Origin: Pseudomonadota bacterium
GTDB lineage: Bacteria; Pseudomonadota; Gammaproteobacteria; Burkholderiales; Thiobacillaceae
DNA: 64,000 nt
Reading direction: 5' to 3'
Assembly (NCBI GenBank): GCA_021826065.1
Contig: JAKADY010000004.1
Span: forward strand, 46,087 to 110,086
In this document: positions 51,949-61,162 of the stretch, piece after piece
How positions within the stretch are numbered: the stretch's first letter is position 1
Layout: each line of letters starts with the position of its first letter
Notes under the pieces: model-generated
Told to the model about the DNA's origin: nothing
Seen by the model: the letters and a program-made list of their open reading frames with translations, nothing else
Database searches by the model: none
Made by a program: the position numbers and the translations under genes

Positions 51949-52245
51949 TCAGGCATGGCCGGTCCTGCGCGCTTTCAGACTCGCCAGTGCCTCACGGGCA
52001 TCCGAAACGCGGCCGGCCTCGACATCCTCCAGACCTGCTGCTGCGTCGTCGAGGAGCAGCAGGTGAATGCGAGCCCGTTCGAGCTTGTGGTAGTAATCGA
52101 GCCGCCGGGCGTCAATCAGGGCGACATAGCTCTCGCCGTTTTTGGTGATGACCTTCTCCGCCCCAGCTTTGACATGCTCGGCCAACTCCGAGAGCCTCGC
52201 GTGGGCCTGCGACAGTGGGATGACAACCTCAGCGCTCAGGGTCAT
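51949..52245 (-). CDS. Phd/YefM family antitoxin
   Basis: 98 residues. EVVIPLSQAHARLSELAEHVKAG and EKVITKNGESYVALIDARRLD are the N-terminal DNA-binding fold of Phd/YefM antitoxins; the C-terminal helix (LLDDAAAGLEDVEAGRVSDA) would cap the toxin. It lies 9 bp upstream of the broken toxin frame in the same direction. It is intact. Confidence 0.87.
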   Translation of the reverse strand: MTLSAEVVIPLSQAHARLSELAEHVKAGAEKVITKNGESYVALIDARRLDYYHKLERARIHLLLLDDAAAGLEDVEAGRVSDAREALASLKARRTGHA

Positions 52246-52390
52246 GGCGGCCTCCTACGAAAAATGTACAAAATCAACGACAAAATACGCACGAGAATTG
52301 GCACCTGCAACCCGCACCATGCCCAACGTCGGGCTGAGGTGGGCGCGTGGAGGGGCAGAAAAGGGGGACTGATCGGCGCGAACTTCTGCA

Positions 52391-53836
52391 TCAAGGCGTA
52401 ATCCCCAGCAGCGCGACCAGTTCCGCGCCGCGCAGCCCCAGCAACACGCTGGCCGCCGCCAGCACGAAGGCCATCCATTCCAGCCGGCGCGGCACGGGAT
52501 GGAAGCGGCTTTCCTCCGGGGCCAGCAGGAAGGCCTGGCGCAGCACACGGAAGATGTACCCCGCGGCCAGCAGGCCGCCGGCGATGATCACCAGGATCCA
52601 ACCCCACTGTCCACTCTCCAGGGCAGCGTCGATCAACAGCCATTTGGCGAGGAAGCCGGCGGAGGGCGGCAGGCCCATGATCGTTATCCCTGCAAGCCCG
52701 AAGGCGAACAGGGTGAGCGGCACCCGGCCGGCCACCCCGGCCAGGCCCTCGACGGTGTCGCGGCCGGTGGCCAGCATCAGCACGCCGGCGGCGGCGAAGA
52801 GGGCGGCCTTGGCCAGGCCATGCGCCACCGTCTGCAGGACACCGGCCTGCAGCGCCAGGCCGTCCGCGGTCAGCAGGGGGAAGATCAGGAAGAGATAACC
52901 GAGCTGGGCGACGGTGGACCAGGCGACCAGTTGTTTCAAGCGCTGCGCGCGCAGGGCCTGCCAGGAGCCCCAGAGGATGGCCGCCGCACCCAGCGCCCCG
53001 GCAAGCCCGGCCGCCGTGCTGCCCAGGCTGGCGAAGGGCCCCAGCCACAGGCGCAACACGAGATAAAAGCTCGCCTTGACCACCAGGGCCGAGAGCAGGG
53101 CCGAGACCGGCGCCGGGGCGCTGCCATGCGCGGGCGGCAGCCAGAAATGGAACGGGAAGAGCGCGGTCTTGGCCATCAGCCCCACGAGCATGAGACCGGC
53201 GGCGAGCCACACGGCGAGGGGGAGCTGGGCGGCGACGAGCGGGCCCAGGGTGGCGATCGACACGGTGCCGTAGGCGCCATAGACCAGGGCCACACCCAGG
53301 AGATAGGCGCCCGAGGCGGTGAGGCTCACCAACAGATAACGCATGGCCGCCGCGAGCTGCGCGGTGCCGCCCCCCACCGCCACCAGCCCGACGGCGGCCA
53401 GCCCCAGCAGCTCCAGGGTGACGTAGAGGTTGAACAGGTCGGCGGAGAGGAACAGGGCATTCATGGCGGCGAGCAGAAAGCCCGCCAGGGGCCAGAACCA
53501 GGTCGCCTCGCGGCGGTGATGTGCATCGGCGAAGTAGCCCTGGGCATAGACGGCCAGGGCCACGGCCACGACCTGGGTGAGCAACAGCAGGACCGTGCTG
53601 AGGCCATCGATCATCAGGTCTATGCCCAGCGGCGCGCCCCAGCCGCCGACGGCATGCACCCGCGCGCCCGTCGCCGTCAGATCGGCGGCGAGCTTGAGGG
53701 CCAGGGCGAGCTGCAGCGCAAGTGCGACGATCGCCAGGCGGGCGCCCCGGCCCGGCCCGGCCAGGAAGGCAAGGCCCGCCCAGAGAAGCGGCAGGACGAT
53801 CAGCCAGGCGGCCGGGTCCAGCCAGGCCTCAGTCAC
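52391..53836 (-). CDS. MnhD/MrpD-type antiporter subunit
   Basis: 481 residues, about 14 helices, with GLMAKTALFPFHFWLPPAHGSAPAPVSALLSALVVKASFY as the family core and LKQLVAWSTVAQLGYLFL as the second block. It overlaps mnhC by 8 bp at its start. The toxin-antitoxin and MITE insertion follows its end. By position and similarity it is the D subunit of the Na+/H+ antiporter. Confidence 0.87.
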   Translation of the reverse strand: MTEAWLDPAAWLIVLPLLWAGLAFLAGPGRGARLAIVALALQLALALKLAADLTATGARVHAVGGWGAPLGIDLMIDGLSTVLLLLTQVVAVALAVYAQGYFADAHHRREATWFWPLAGFLLAAMNALFLSADLFNLYVTLELLGLAAVGLVAVGGGTAQLAAAMRYLLVSLTASGAYLLGVALVYGAYGTVSIATLGPLVAAQLPLAVWLAAGLMLVGLMAKTALFPFHFWLPPAHGSAPAPVSALLSALVVKASFYLVLRLWLGPFASLGSTAAGLAGALGAAAILWGSWQALRAQRLKQLVAWSTVAQLGYLFLIFPLLTADGLALQAGVLQTVAHGLAKAALFAAAGVLMLATGRDTVEGLAGVAGRVPLTLFAFGLAGITIMGLPPSAGFLAKWLLIDAALESGQWGWILVIIAGGLLAAGYIFRVLRQAFLLAPEESRFHPVPRRLEWMAFVLAAASVLLGLRGAELVALLGITP

Positions 53837-54134
53837 GGTCTTCCCCCTCCGTCAGCGTGCCCCGCCCCGTGCGTGCATGCCAAGCCCGGGCGAGCCCCAG
53901 GGCGAGCGCGGTGGCAGCCACGGCGACGACGATGCCGGTGAGCACCATGGCCTGCGGCACGGGGTCTGGCACCCCGGTGCGCTGCGCCAGGCCGACCAGC
54001 ACGAGGAAGGCGCCGCTGCCCATGACATTGAAGGCCAGGATCTTGCGTAGCAGGTGGGCAAGCACGATGACGCCCGCCGCCCCCAGCGCGAACAGTACCA
54101 CCCCGGCCAGGGCATAGAGCAGTCCCGTGCTCAC
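53829..54134 (-). CDS. MnhC/MrpC (NuoK-like) subunit
   Basis: 101 residues, three membrane helices, GLYALAGVVLFALGAAGVIVLAHLLRKILAFNVMGSGAFL-type sequence with the conserved NVMGSGAF and DPVPQAMVLTGIVV, characteristic of MrpC/NuoK. GTG start at 54134 overlaps the mnhB stop (GTGA). A longer open frame upstream is a shadow of mnhB. Confidence 0.87.
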   Translation of the reverse strand: MSTGLLYALAGVVLFALGAAGVIVLAHLLRKILAFNVMGSGAFLVLVGLAQRTGVPDPVPQAMVLTGIVVAVAATALALGLARAWHARTGRGTLTEGEDRD

Positions 54135-54787
54135 GCGCGTCGCCCCGTCACGAACAGGAAGAGCCCGGCCAGGATGAGGCCGAGCGACAGCGTGAGGCCG
54201 GCCTCGATGAGGAGGATGAGGCCGCCGGCAGACGCCGGCGGGTACTGCAGGAGGGCGCCCTGGCCCAACAGGGCGGCGGCCACCGCCAGAAAGACGAGGA
54301 AACCGAGGGTGAGTCCCAGGCGCAACAGTCGGCCCGGGGCGGCCCAGGCCGGCAACAGACCGGCGAGCTGCAGCAACACCGCCCCGGCGGCGAGCACCGC
54401 CCCGGCCTGAAAGGCCCCGCCGGGCCGATGGGCACCCGCCCAGAGCAGATAGCCGGCCATGAGGATGATGAGCGGCAGGGCCTTGCGCGCCAGGCCCTGC
54501 AGAAGCGGATCGGCCTCGACCGCAGCCACGGCTGCTTGACCACCGCTCAGGGTCAGCAGCGTGAGCAAGGCGAGCAGCAGCACGGCCACCTCGAGCAGCG
54601 TATCCCAACCGCGGAAGTTGAGCAGCACCGCGGTAACCGGATGTTCCACCCCGCTTTGTGCCAAGTGCTGCGCCACCGTGCCTGGCAGATGGATCGCCGC
54701 CGCCGGTAGTTCGAGCAGGGCGACAACCAGGGCCACGGCCAGCGCCACGCCCACACCCACGGTGACACCCCTTGCGAGCCGGTTCAC
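54131..54787 (-). CDS. MnhB-domain subunit
   Basis: 218 residues. The C-terminal half has the MnhB pattern GHRPGGAFQAGAVLAAG-like (AHRPGGAFQAGAVLAAGAVL) in a four-helix membrane domain. The N-terminal 90 residues add two helices and a periplasmic segment and resemble the extended B subunits of MBH/Mrp-type clusters. It overlaps the DUF4040 gene by 4 bp (ATGA). Confidence 0.83.
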   Translation of the reverse strand: MNRLARGVTVGVGVALAVALVVALLELPAAAIHLPGTVAQHLAQSGVEHPVTAVLLNFRGWDTLLEVAVLLLALLTLLTLSGGQAAVAAVEADPLLQGLARKALPLIILMAGYLLWAGAHRPGGAFQAGAVLAAGAVLLQLAGLLPAWAAPGRLLRLGLTLGFLVFLAVAAALLGQGALLQYPPASAGGLILLIEAGLTLSLGLILAGLFLFVTGRRA

Positions 54788-55056
54788 GGCGCCTCCCCGT
54801 GCACGTCACGGCCCTCGCGGCGGGCGCGCAGCGCGCCGAGGGCGTCGAGCAACAGGGCGCCGGTCAGGCCCGCGCCGATCGCCGCCTCGGCCAGCGCGAT
54901 GTCGGGCGCATCGAGCCGCGCCCAGGCCAGCGCCATAAGCAGGCCGAAGACGATGAACATCACCACGGCGCGGTTGAGGTCGGCCGAGGCCAGGCAGCGC
55001 CAGGCGCTCCAGAGCAGGGCCACGACCAGTAGCCAATCGAAGGCGAGCGTCATCAT
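54784..55056 (-). CDS. DUF4040-type small subunit (C-terminal MrpA-like)
   Basis: 90 residues, three helices, with ADLNRAVVMFIVFGLLMALAWARLDAPDIALAEAAIGAG, the block that forms the C-terminal part of full-length MrpA. In this cluster it is a separate gene, showing that MrpA is split. It overlaps mnhG and mnhB by 4 bp each. Confidence 0.83.
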   Translation of the reverse strand: MMTLAFDWLLVVALLWSAWRCLASADLNRAVVMFIVFGLLMALAWARLDAPDIALAEAAIGAGLTGALLLDALGALRARREGRDVHGEAP

Positions 55057-55364
55057 GATTCTGACGGGCGGCGCCAGGGTTTGATGCCGAGCCGCTGCGC
55101 GCGGCGGGCGATGGCATAGCTCACCGCCGCACTGGCCGCCAGCACCAGGGGCCAGATCAGCAGCAGCTTGAGGACGGCCGCGAGGCTCTCAGCCTGCAGG
55201 GCAAGGCCCAGCGTGAGGAAGCCCAGCCCCAGGTTGTCCGCCTTGGTCAGGGCGTGCAGCCGGGTGTAGACGTCCGGGAAGCGCAGCAGGCCCACCGTCC
55301 CGGCCAGATAAAAGCCGGCCCCCACCAGCAGGAGCAGCGCGCTCAGCAGCTCAAGCAGGCCCAT
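55053..55364 (-). CDS. MnhG/MrpG subunit
   Basis: 103 residues, three helices. GAGFYLAGTVGLLRFPDVYTRLHALTKADNLGLG is the family signature (RFPDxYTRLHA). ATG 55364 overlaps the mnhF stop by 14 bp. The open frame runs further upstream but without family sequence. Confidence 0.9.
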   Translation of the reverse strand: MGLLELLSALLLLVGAGFYLAGTVGLLRFPDVYTRLHALTKADNLGLGFLTLGLALQAESLAAVLKLLLIWPLVLAASAAVSYAIARRAQRLGIKPWRRPSES

Positions 55365-55629
55365 CGCCCTCCTCCTCCCGCCCCCATGCGCGCAGGGCGA
55401 AGGCCACCCCGGCGATGGCGGCAAGTAGCGCCAGGATCAGGGCGGCATCCACCAGGGGGCTGCCGCCGCCAGCGTAGGCGAGCAGCAGGAGCACGCCCAC
55501 GCCTGTGGTACCGAAGAGCAGGGCTGCCAGCATGCGATCCGCCGCGGTCGGCCCGCGCCCGGCGCGGATCAGGGCGACGAAGAGATTGACCAGCAGGAAC
55601 ACGGCCAACGGCCACTCGAGACCCGTCAC
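55351..55629 (-). CDS. MnhF/MrpF subunit
   Basis: 92 residues, three helices, with RAGRGPTAADRMLAALLFGTTGVGVLLLLAYAGG, the MrpF pattern (GPT.ADR). It overlaps mnhE by 4 bp (ATGA) and mnhG by 14 bp. Confidence 0.9.
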   Translation of the reverse strand: MTGLEWPLAVFLLVNLFVALIRAGRGPTAADRMLAALLFGTTGVGVLLLLAYAGGGSPLVDAALILALLAAIAGVAFALRAWGREEEGDGPA

Positions 55630-56093
55630 AGCCTGACCCCGAACAGTCGTGCGATGCGCATCTCGGCGGCGCGCACCTCGGCCTCGATCGGCAGACGGCC
55701 GTCGAGGGCGTGCAGGCGCAACCGGTCGCCCTCGAGCTGGACACTGAGGGTGCCCGGCAGCAGGCTCAAGGTGGCCGTCAGCATGCGCGTGGCCGGGCCC
55801 GGCGGCAGGCGCAGACCGATCTCGAGCTGCGCGGGGGCGAGCGCGAGGCGCGGCCGCAAGGCCATGGCCGCCACCTGCACACCGCCGCGCACGGACTGCA
55901 CCAGGAAAAACCCGACGAAGCCGAACAGCCCCGGCAGGGAGAGATGCCCCTGCCCCGGTGGGTTCAGGCGCAGGCTGACCAGCAGCGCCAGAACGACGAA
56001 GACCAGGCCGACACCCCAGCCGTCAGCGCGCCCCCCGGCCAATATCCACCAGACCAGGGCGAAGAGCAGGCCGCGCACGAGGATGGCGCTCAT
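55626..56093 (-). CDS. MnhE/MrpE subunit
   Basis: 155 residues: two N-terminal helix pairs and a soluble C-terminal part ending RLFGVRL. ATRMLTATLSLLPGTLSVQL is the MrpE signature. ATG 56093 overlaps the DUF502 gene stop by 4 bp, so the cluster begins at or before the DUF502 gene. Confidence 0.88.
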   Translation of the reverse strand: MSAILVRGLLFALVWWILAGGRADGWGVGLVFVVLALLVSLRLNPPGQGHLSLPGLFGFVGFFLVQSVRGGVQVAAMALRPRLALAPAQLEIGLRLPPGPATRMLTATLSLLPGTLSVQLEGDRLRLHALDGRLPIEAEVRAAEMRIARLFGVRL

Positions 56094-56815
56094 GATCCGG
56101 CCTGCGGTTGCGCCGGCGCGTTGCCGAAGCGCACGGTTTCGGGGGCATTGGTACCGCCCGTCATGACGAAGCTCATGGCCTCCTCCATGCTCCAGTCGGT
56201 TTGGACCACATCGTCGAGGGGCACGATCTCGATGTAGCCGGAAGTGGGATTGGGCGAGGTGGGTACATACACCGCCGCCAGCTGCCGTCCTGTGTCGGGG
56301 TCGCGCATCACCTTGGTGACGAAGCCCACCGCCTTCATCTCTGGCGATGGGAAGCTGATCAACACCACCCGCTGCCCGGAGACGGGCGGCTCGCGCAGGG
56401 TCTCGAGGAAGCGCTTGGTGGCCCCGTAGATGGTCTGCACCAGGGGTAGCCGAGCGAGGATGCGTTCCATGAGGGCAAGCAGCCAGCGGCCGATGACCAT
56501 GGAGGTCATCAGGCCGATGAGGTACAGCCCGATCAGTGTCGCCAGGGCGGCCAGCAGGTATTGCACACTGGGGTCGAGCAACCAGTCGGCGGCGGAGTCG
56601 GAGATCGGGCGGACGCCCCGCGCGGCCGCGCGCAACACCGGGGATCCGGTGCGTGCCAGCAGGCTGAAGACGAAGTCCAGCACGAACCAGGTAACCCAGA
56701 GCGGGGCGACGGTGAAGAAACCGATCAGGAGGTAGCGCAGGAAATGCGGCCGTTTGGGCCTGTCCTCGACCCTCTTCTGTCCCGGCGGTGTGGGGGCGGT
56801 GTGGGGGTTGGCCAT
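56090..56815 (-). CDS. DUF502 family membrane protein
   Basis: 241 residues. Two membrane helices (about 28-50 and 88-110), then a soluble domain with PLVQTIYGATKRFLETL, PEMKAVGFVTKVM and YVPTSPNPTSGYIEIVP, typical of DUF502. These proteins are predicted regulators or transporters of unknown role. Overlaps mnhE by 4 bp and is 5 bp from the hydrolase gene upstream, so the three are one transcription unit. Confidence 0.88.
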   Translation of the reverse strand: MANPHTAPTPPGQKRVEDRPKRPHFLRYLLIGFFTVAPLWVTWFVLDFVFSLLARTGSPVLRAAARGVRPISDSAADWLLDPSVQYLLAALATLIGLYLIGLMTSMVIGRWLLALMERILARLPLVQTIYGATKRFLETLREPPVSGQRVVLISFPSPEMKAVGFVTKVMRDPDTGRQLAAVYVPTSPNPTSGYIEIVPLDDVVQTDWSMEEAMSFVMTGGTNAPETVRFGNAPAQPQAGS

Positions 56816-56820
56816 GGCCT

Positions 56821-57846
56821 TCAGCTTGCCACAGACGCCTTTGCACCGCCATCGCCAGCCGGGCAGAAGTCCGGCAGCCGTCCCCGGACCTCTGACCCGG
56901 AGGGCAGCGGGGCACCGGTATCGTTGAGCCAGGCGGCGATGTCCGCCAGCACCGTGTTTGCCTGCAGGTCGCGGGTGAGCATGTGCCAACCCTCGGCGTA
57001 GATGACGATCCGGTGCCGCTCGGAGTGGGGTCTGGCAGCCAGCCAGCGGCAGGTCGGCCGCTTGGGGATGATCTGATCGCGCGCGCCGTAGAGGATCAGG
57101 GTGGGCAGCTCCACGGCCGGCCACAGGGTCAGGGCGCGGTCCATCAGATTGGTCAGGCCCCACAGGGCCTCGACGCGGGTGTCCTTGATCACCCGCGGGT
57201 CTTCGCGCAGTTTCTTCAAGGCCGTATCGTTGTCTGTGGCGCGAATGTTGAGTCCACGCGGCGACAGGGTGGTGCTGGGGAAGCTGTGGGCGGCGAGCCA
57301 CAGGGCCGCGCGCTGCAGCCAGGGCATGGTCTCGCGCCCCCACACCGCCGGGGCGAGTAGCACCAGACCGTCGACCATGGGGCTGGGTGGGTCCGCCAGG
57401 GCCAGCAGGGCGACCGCGCCGCCCATGCTCTCGCCCAGGAGGTAGAGCGGAAGGCCGGGATGGTGGGCGCGGATGAGCGACACGGCCAGGCGCACATCGG
57501 CGGCCAGGCGCTGCTCGCCAAACCAGCCGCCCGCGCCGGCCGTCTCGCCAAAGCCACGCTGGTCGTAGGCATAGACCGTGTAGCCCCGTCCGGCGAGGTA
57601 GGCGCCGGTCTCATCGAAGGCGCGACGATAATCGTTGAAGCCATGCAGGGCGAGAACCACCGCACGCGGCGCGCCCTCCGCCGGCCAGACCTTGAGCGGC
57701 AGCCGCATGCCATCCTCGGTCAGGATGTGGTCGGCAAGGAGGGCCGGCACGCTCGTCATCCCCTCATGCACCTGAAGCCGCGGCGTGGCGCAGCCGCTCA
57801 TTAACCCCAGAGCGATGAGCAGCGCGGGCAAGAAGAAGTGGATCAC
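56821..57846 (-). CDS. lipoprotein alpha/beta hydrolase (monoglyceride-lipase type)
   Basis: 341 residues. A lipobox LMSGCAT (Cys19) marks a lipoprotein. The fold has LALHGFNDYRRAF (oxyanion region), nucleophile elbow GESMGG, and a catalytic Asp/His in LYGARDQIIP and AEGWHMLTRD. The sequence is of the serine aminopeptidase S33/lysophospholipase type, so it acts on lipids or small esters; the substrate is unknown. It is the first gene of the unit that continues into the Mrp-type operon. Confidence 0.88.
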   Translation of the reverse strand: MIHFFLPALLIALGLMSGCATPRLQVHEGMTSVPALLADHILTEDGMRLPLKVWPAEGAPRAVVLALHGFNDYRRAFDETGAYLAGRGYTVYAYDQRGFGETAGAGGWFGEQRLAADVRLAVSLIRAHHPGLPLYLLGESMGGAVALLALADPPSPMVDGLVLLAPAVWGRETMPWLQRAALWLAAHSFPSTTLSPRGLNIRATDNDTALKKLREDPRVIKDTRVEALWGLTNLMDRALTLWPAVELPTLILYGARDQIIPKRPTCRWLAARPHSERHRIVIYAEGWHMLTRDLQANTVLADIAAWLNDTGAPLPSGSEVRGRLPDFCPAGDGGAKASVAS

Positions 57847-57920
57847 GGTACAGAAACGATCTCCTACGAGTCCCGATTGTAGCGGCTTGGGGGTGCCCCC
57901 CCCCAGCAGCCTCAGGGATG

Positions 57921-57950
57921 AAAAAAAGGCGCCTTTCGGCGCCCTGAGAT
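57921..57950 (-). terminator. intrinsic terminator of the porin-glnK-amt operon
   Basis: On the minus strand GGCGCC-GAAA-GGCGCC is followed by seven T. It starts about 75 bp downstream of the amt stop. A perfect stem with a GAAA tetraloop makes it one of the clearest terminators in the window. Confidence 0.88.
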
Positions 57951-58024
57951 CCCACCTGTCGGTGTGAAGGAGTGCAGCAATCTTTCGCGTCTGGCGCGGA
58001 CCGGGCCGGGCCCGGTCCCACCCG

Positions 58025-59452
<1,428 letters not shown>

Positions 59453-59463
59453 GGCTGTTCTCC

Positions 59464-59847
<384 letters not shown>

Positions 59848-60615
59848 TCAGAAGGACTTGCCGATGCTCAACAACAAGGCGCCATCGGCCAGGTCGCGCG
59901 TCTTGGAGCCGTTGACGAAATTCTTCGCACCGCCCATGACGCTGTCGCTGCTCTTGATGTCGGTGTCCACATAGGCTAGAGAAACATTGAAACCGGCCAG
60001 CTCCTTGCTCACGCTGATCTTCCAGTCGGCGTAGTCGTCGTTCTTCACGCCTGACTGACTGCCGGCAATCGCCTGGTAGCCGTAATGCAGGCCGAGGCTG
60101 AAGTCACCGGGCAAGGGCACCGTGACATTGGCCTCCAGATAGCCCGACCCCGAGGAATCCGGCACCCCGAACCACTTGGTGGTGGTATGCGAATACTTGA
60201 CGTTGAGCCATTTCCAGGTCACCCCGGCATAGAGCTCGAAGGTGTTGGGATCGAAGACATAGGCCGTCTTGTCCTTACCCGGATAGTAGTAATAAAGGCC
60301 GCCCAGGTTGACGGTCACCTCCGGCGTCACCGACCAGTTGTAGCCGCCATAGAAATCCCATTCCATGTTCGCGCCCGCCAGCTCGGCCTCTGAGACGTTG
60401 GAGGCCCAGGTGCCCAGATACAGCCCGCTTTTGTGGGCATAATCCAAACCGCCCTGAATCGCCGGCCCCTTGAAGGTCTGGCTCACACCACGGTAGCGGT
60501 AGTCATTGGTAAAGCTCAGATTACCGGTGATGCTGTGCGGGCTGTCCGCAGCCAAAGTCGGCAAACTGGTCACAGCAAGGCTGGCAACAGCGAAGACGGG
60601 AAGCAGCTTGTGCAT
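59848..60615 (-). CDS. TorF family putative porin
   Basis: 255 residues. Signal peptide (about 1-22, ending LAA), then an outer-membrane beta-barrel with aromatic girdles ending in LLSIGKSF (terminal Phe, typical of outer-membrane proteins). SITGNLSFTNDYRYRGVSQT is the family opening. It is the first gene of the nitrogen operon and likely lets ammonium or small nitrogen compounds through the outer membrane; that is inference from context. An inverted repeat (59823-59841) lies between it and glnK. GAGGAG precedes ATG 60615. Confidence 0.88.
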   Translation of the reverse strand: MHKLLPVFAVASLAVTSLPTLAADSPHSITGNLSFTNDYRYRGVSQTFKGPAIQGGLDYAHKSGLYLGTWASNVSEAELAGANMEWDFYGGYNWSVTPEVTVNLGGLYYYYPGKDKTAYVFDPNTFELYAGVTWKWLNVKYSHTTTKWFGVPDSSGSGYLEANVTVPLPGDFSLGLHYGYQAIAGSQSGVKNDDYADWKISVSKELAGFNVSLAYVDTDIKSSDSVMGGAKNFVNGSKTRDLADGALLLSIGKSF

Positions 60616-60663
60616 GTTGAACTCCTCTGACAGTTGACGGTGCAAAAGCGCACAGCCCGATCA

Positions 60664-60679
60664 AGCACATCCCGTGCCA
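60664..60679 (-). promoter_or_regulatory. sigma-54 promoter of the porin-glnK-amt operon
   Basis: TGGCACGGGATGTGCT on the minus strand matches the -24/-12 consensus TGGCAC-RNNNN-TTGCW at all but one fixed position. It places a transcription start near 60652, about 37 nt before the porin ATG. Confidence 0.8.
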
Positions 60680-60740
60680 GATGCATTACGTATTATTTTT
60701 CATATAGTTATGCTGACGCCCAGGGGTTCTGATGGCAGCT

Positions 60741-60789
60741 TTCACCGTTTCGGTGCGCGGCACAGACCGACATGCACCATCATGGGGCA
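60741..60789. promoter_or_regulatory. two NtrC-type enhancer sites
   Basis: TTCACC-GTTTC-GGTGCG (60741-60757) and TGCACC-ATCAT-GGGGCA (60773-60789) each resemble the NtrC dyad TGCACC-N5-GGTGCA with one or two changes. Their centres are 32 bp apart (three helical turns), and they lie about 60-125 bp upstream of the sigma-54 promoter, as expected for NtrC enhancers. ubiK starts 55 bp to the right. Confidence 0.7.
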
Positions 60790-60844
60790 CAAGACCCTGA
60801 CCACCGTCTGCTACACTGGCCTTTGACTGCTACAAGGAGTCGCC

Positions 60845-61144
60845 ATGCTCAAACAGAAACTCGTCGAGGAATTCACCGCCAAGGTCTCCGAGGTGCTGGC
60901 CGCGAGCCCTGCCCGTGACCTGGAGAAGAACCTGAGGGCAACGCTCACAGCCCTGTTCGCCAGGCTGGACCTGGTCACGCGCGAGGAATTCGACGTCCAG
61001 GCCCAGGTGCTGGCGCGTACGCGCGAGAAGCTGGCCGAGCTGGAGGCGCGACTGGCGCGCCTCGAAGGCGAGGCCAGCCCCGCCGAAGAGGCTGCCGCTA
61101 ACAATCCGGCAATGGACTCGCCACAATCCAATGCCTCCGTCTGA
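60845..61144 (+). CDS. ubiK: ubiquinone biosynthesis accessory factor UbiK
   Basis: 99 residues of the BMFP/YqiC family: a coiled coil (about 30-80; LFARLDLVTREEFDVQAQVLARTREKL) that assists the aerobic ubiquinone-biosynthesis complex. Length and the EEF.VQ..VL..TR.KL pattern are characteristic. AGGAG lies 7 nt upstream. It precedes yifB by 18 bp, a common arrangement in betaproteobacteria. Confidence 0.9.
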   Translation: MLKQKLVEEFTAKVSEVLAASPARDLEKNLRATLTALFARLDLVTREEFDVQAQVLARTREKLAELEARLARLEGEASPAEEAAANNPAMDSPQSNASV

Positions 61145-61162
61145 GAGCCCGGCCTACGCGGT

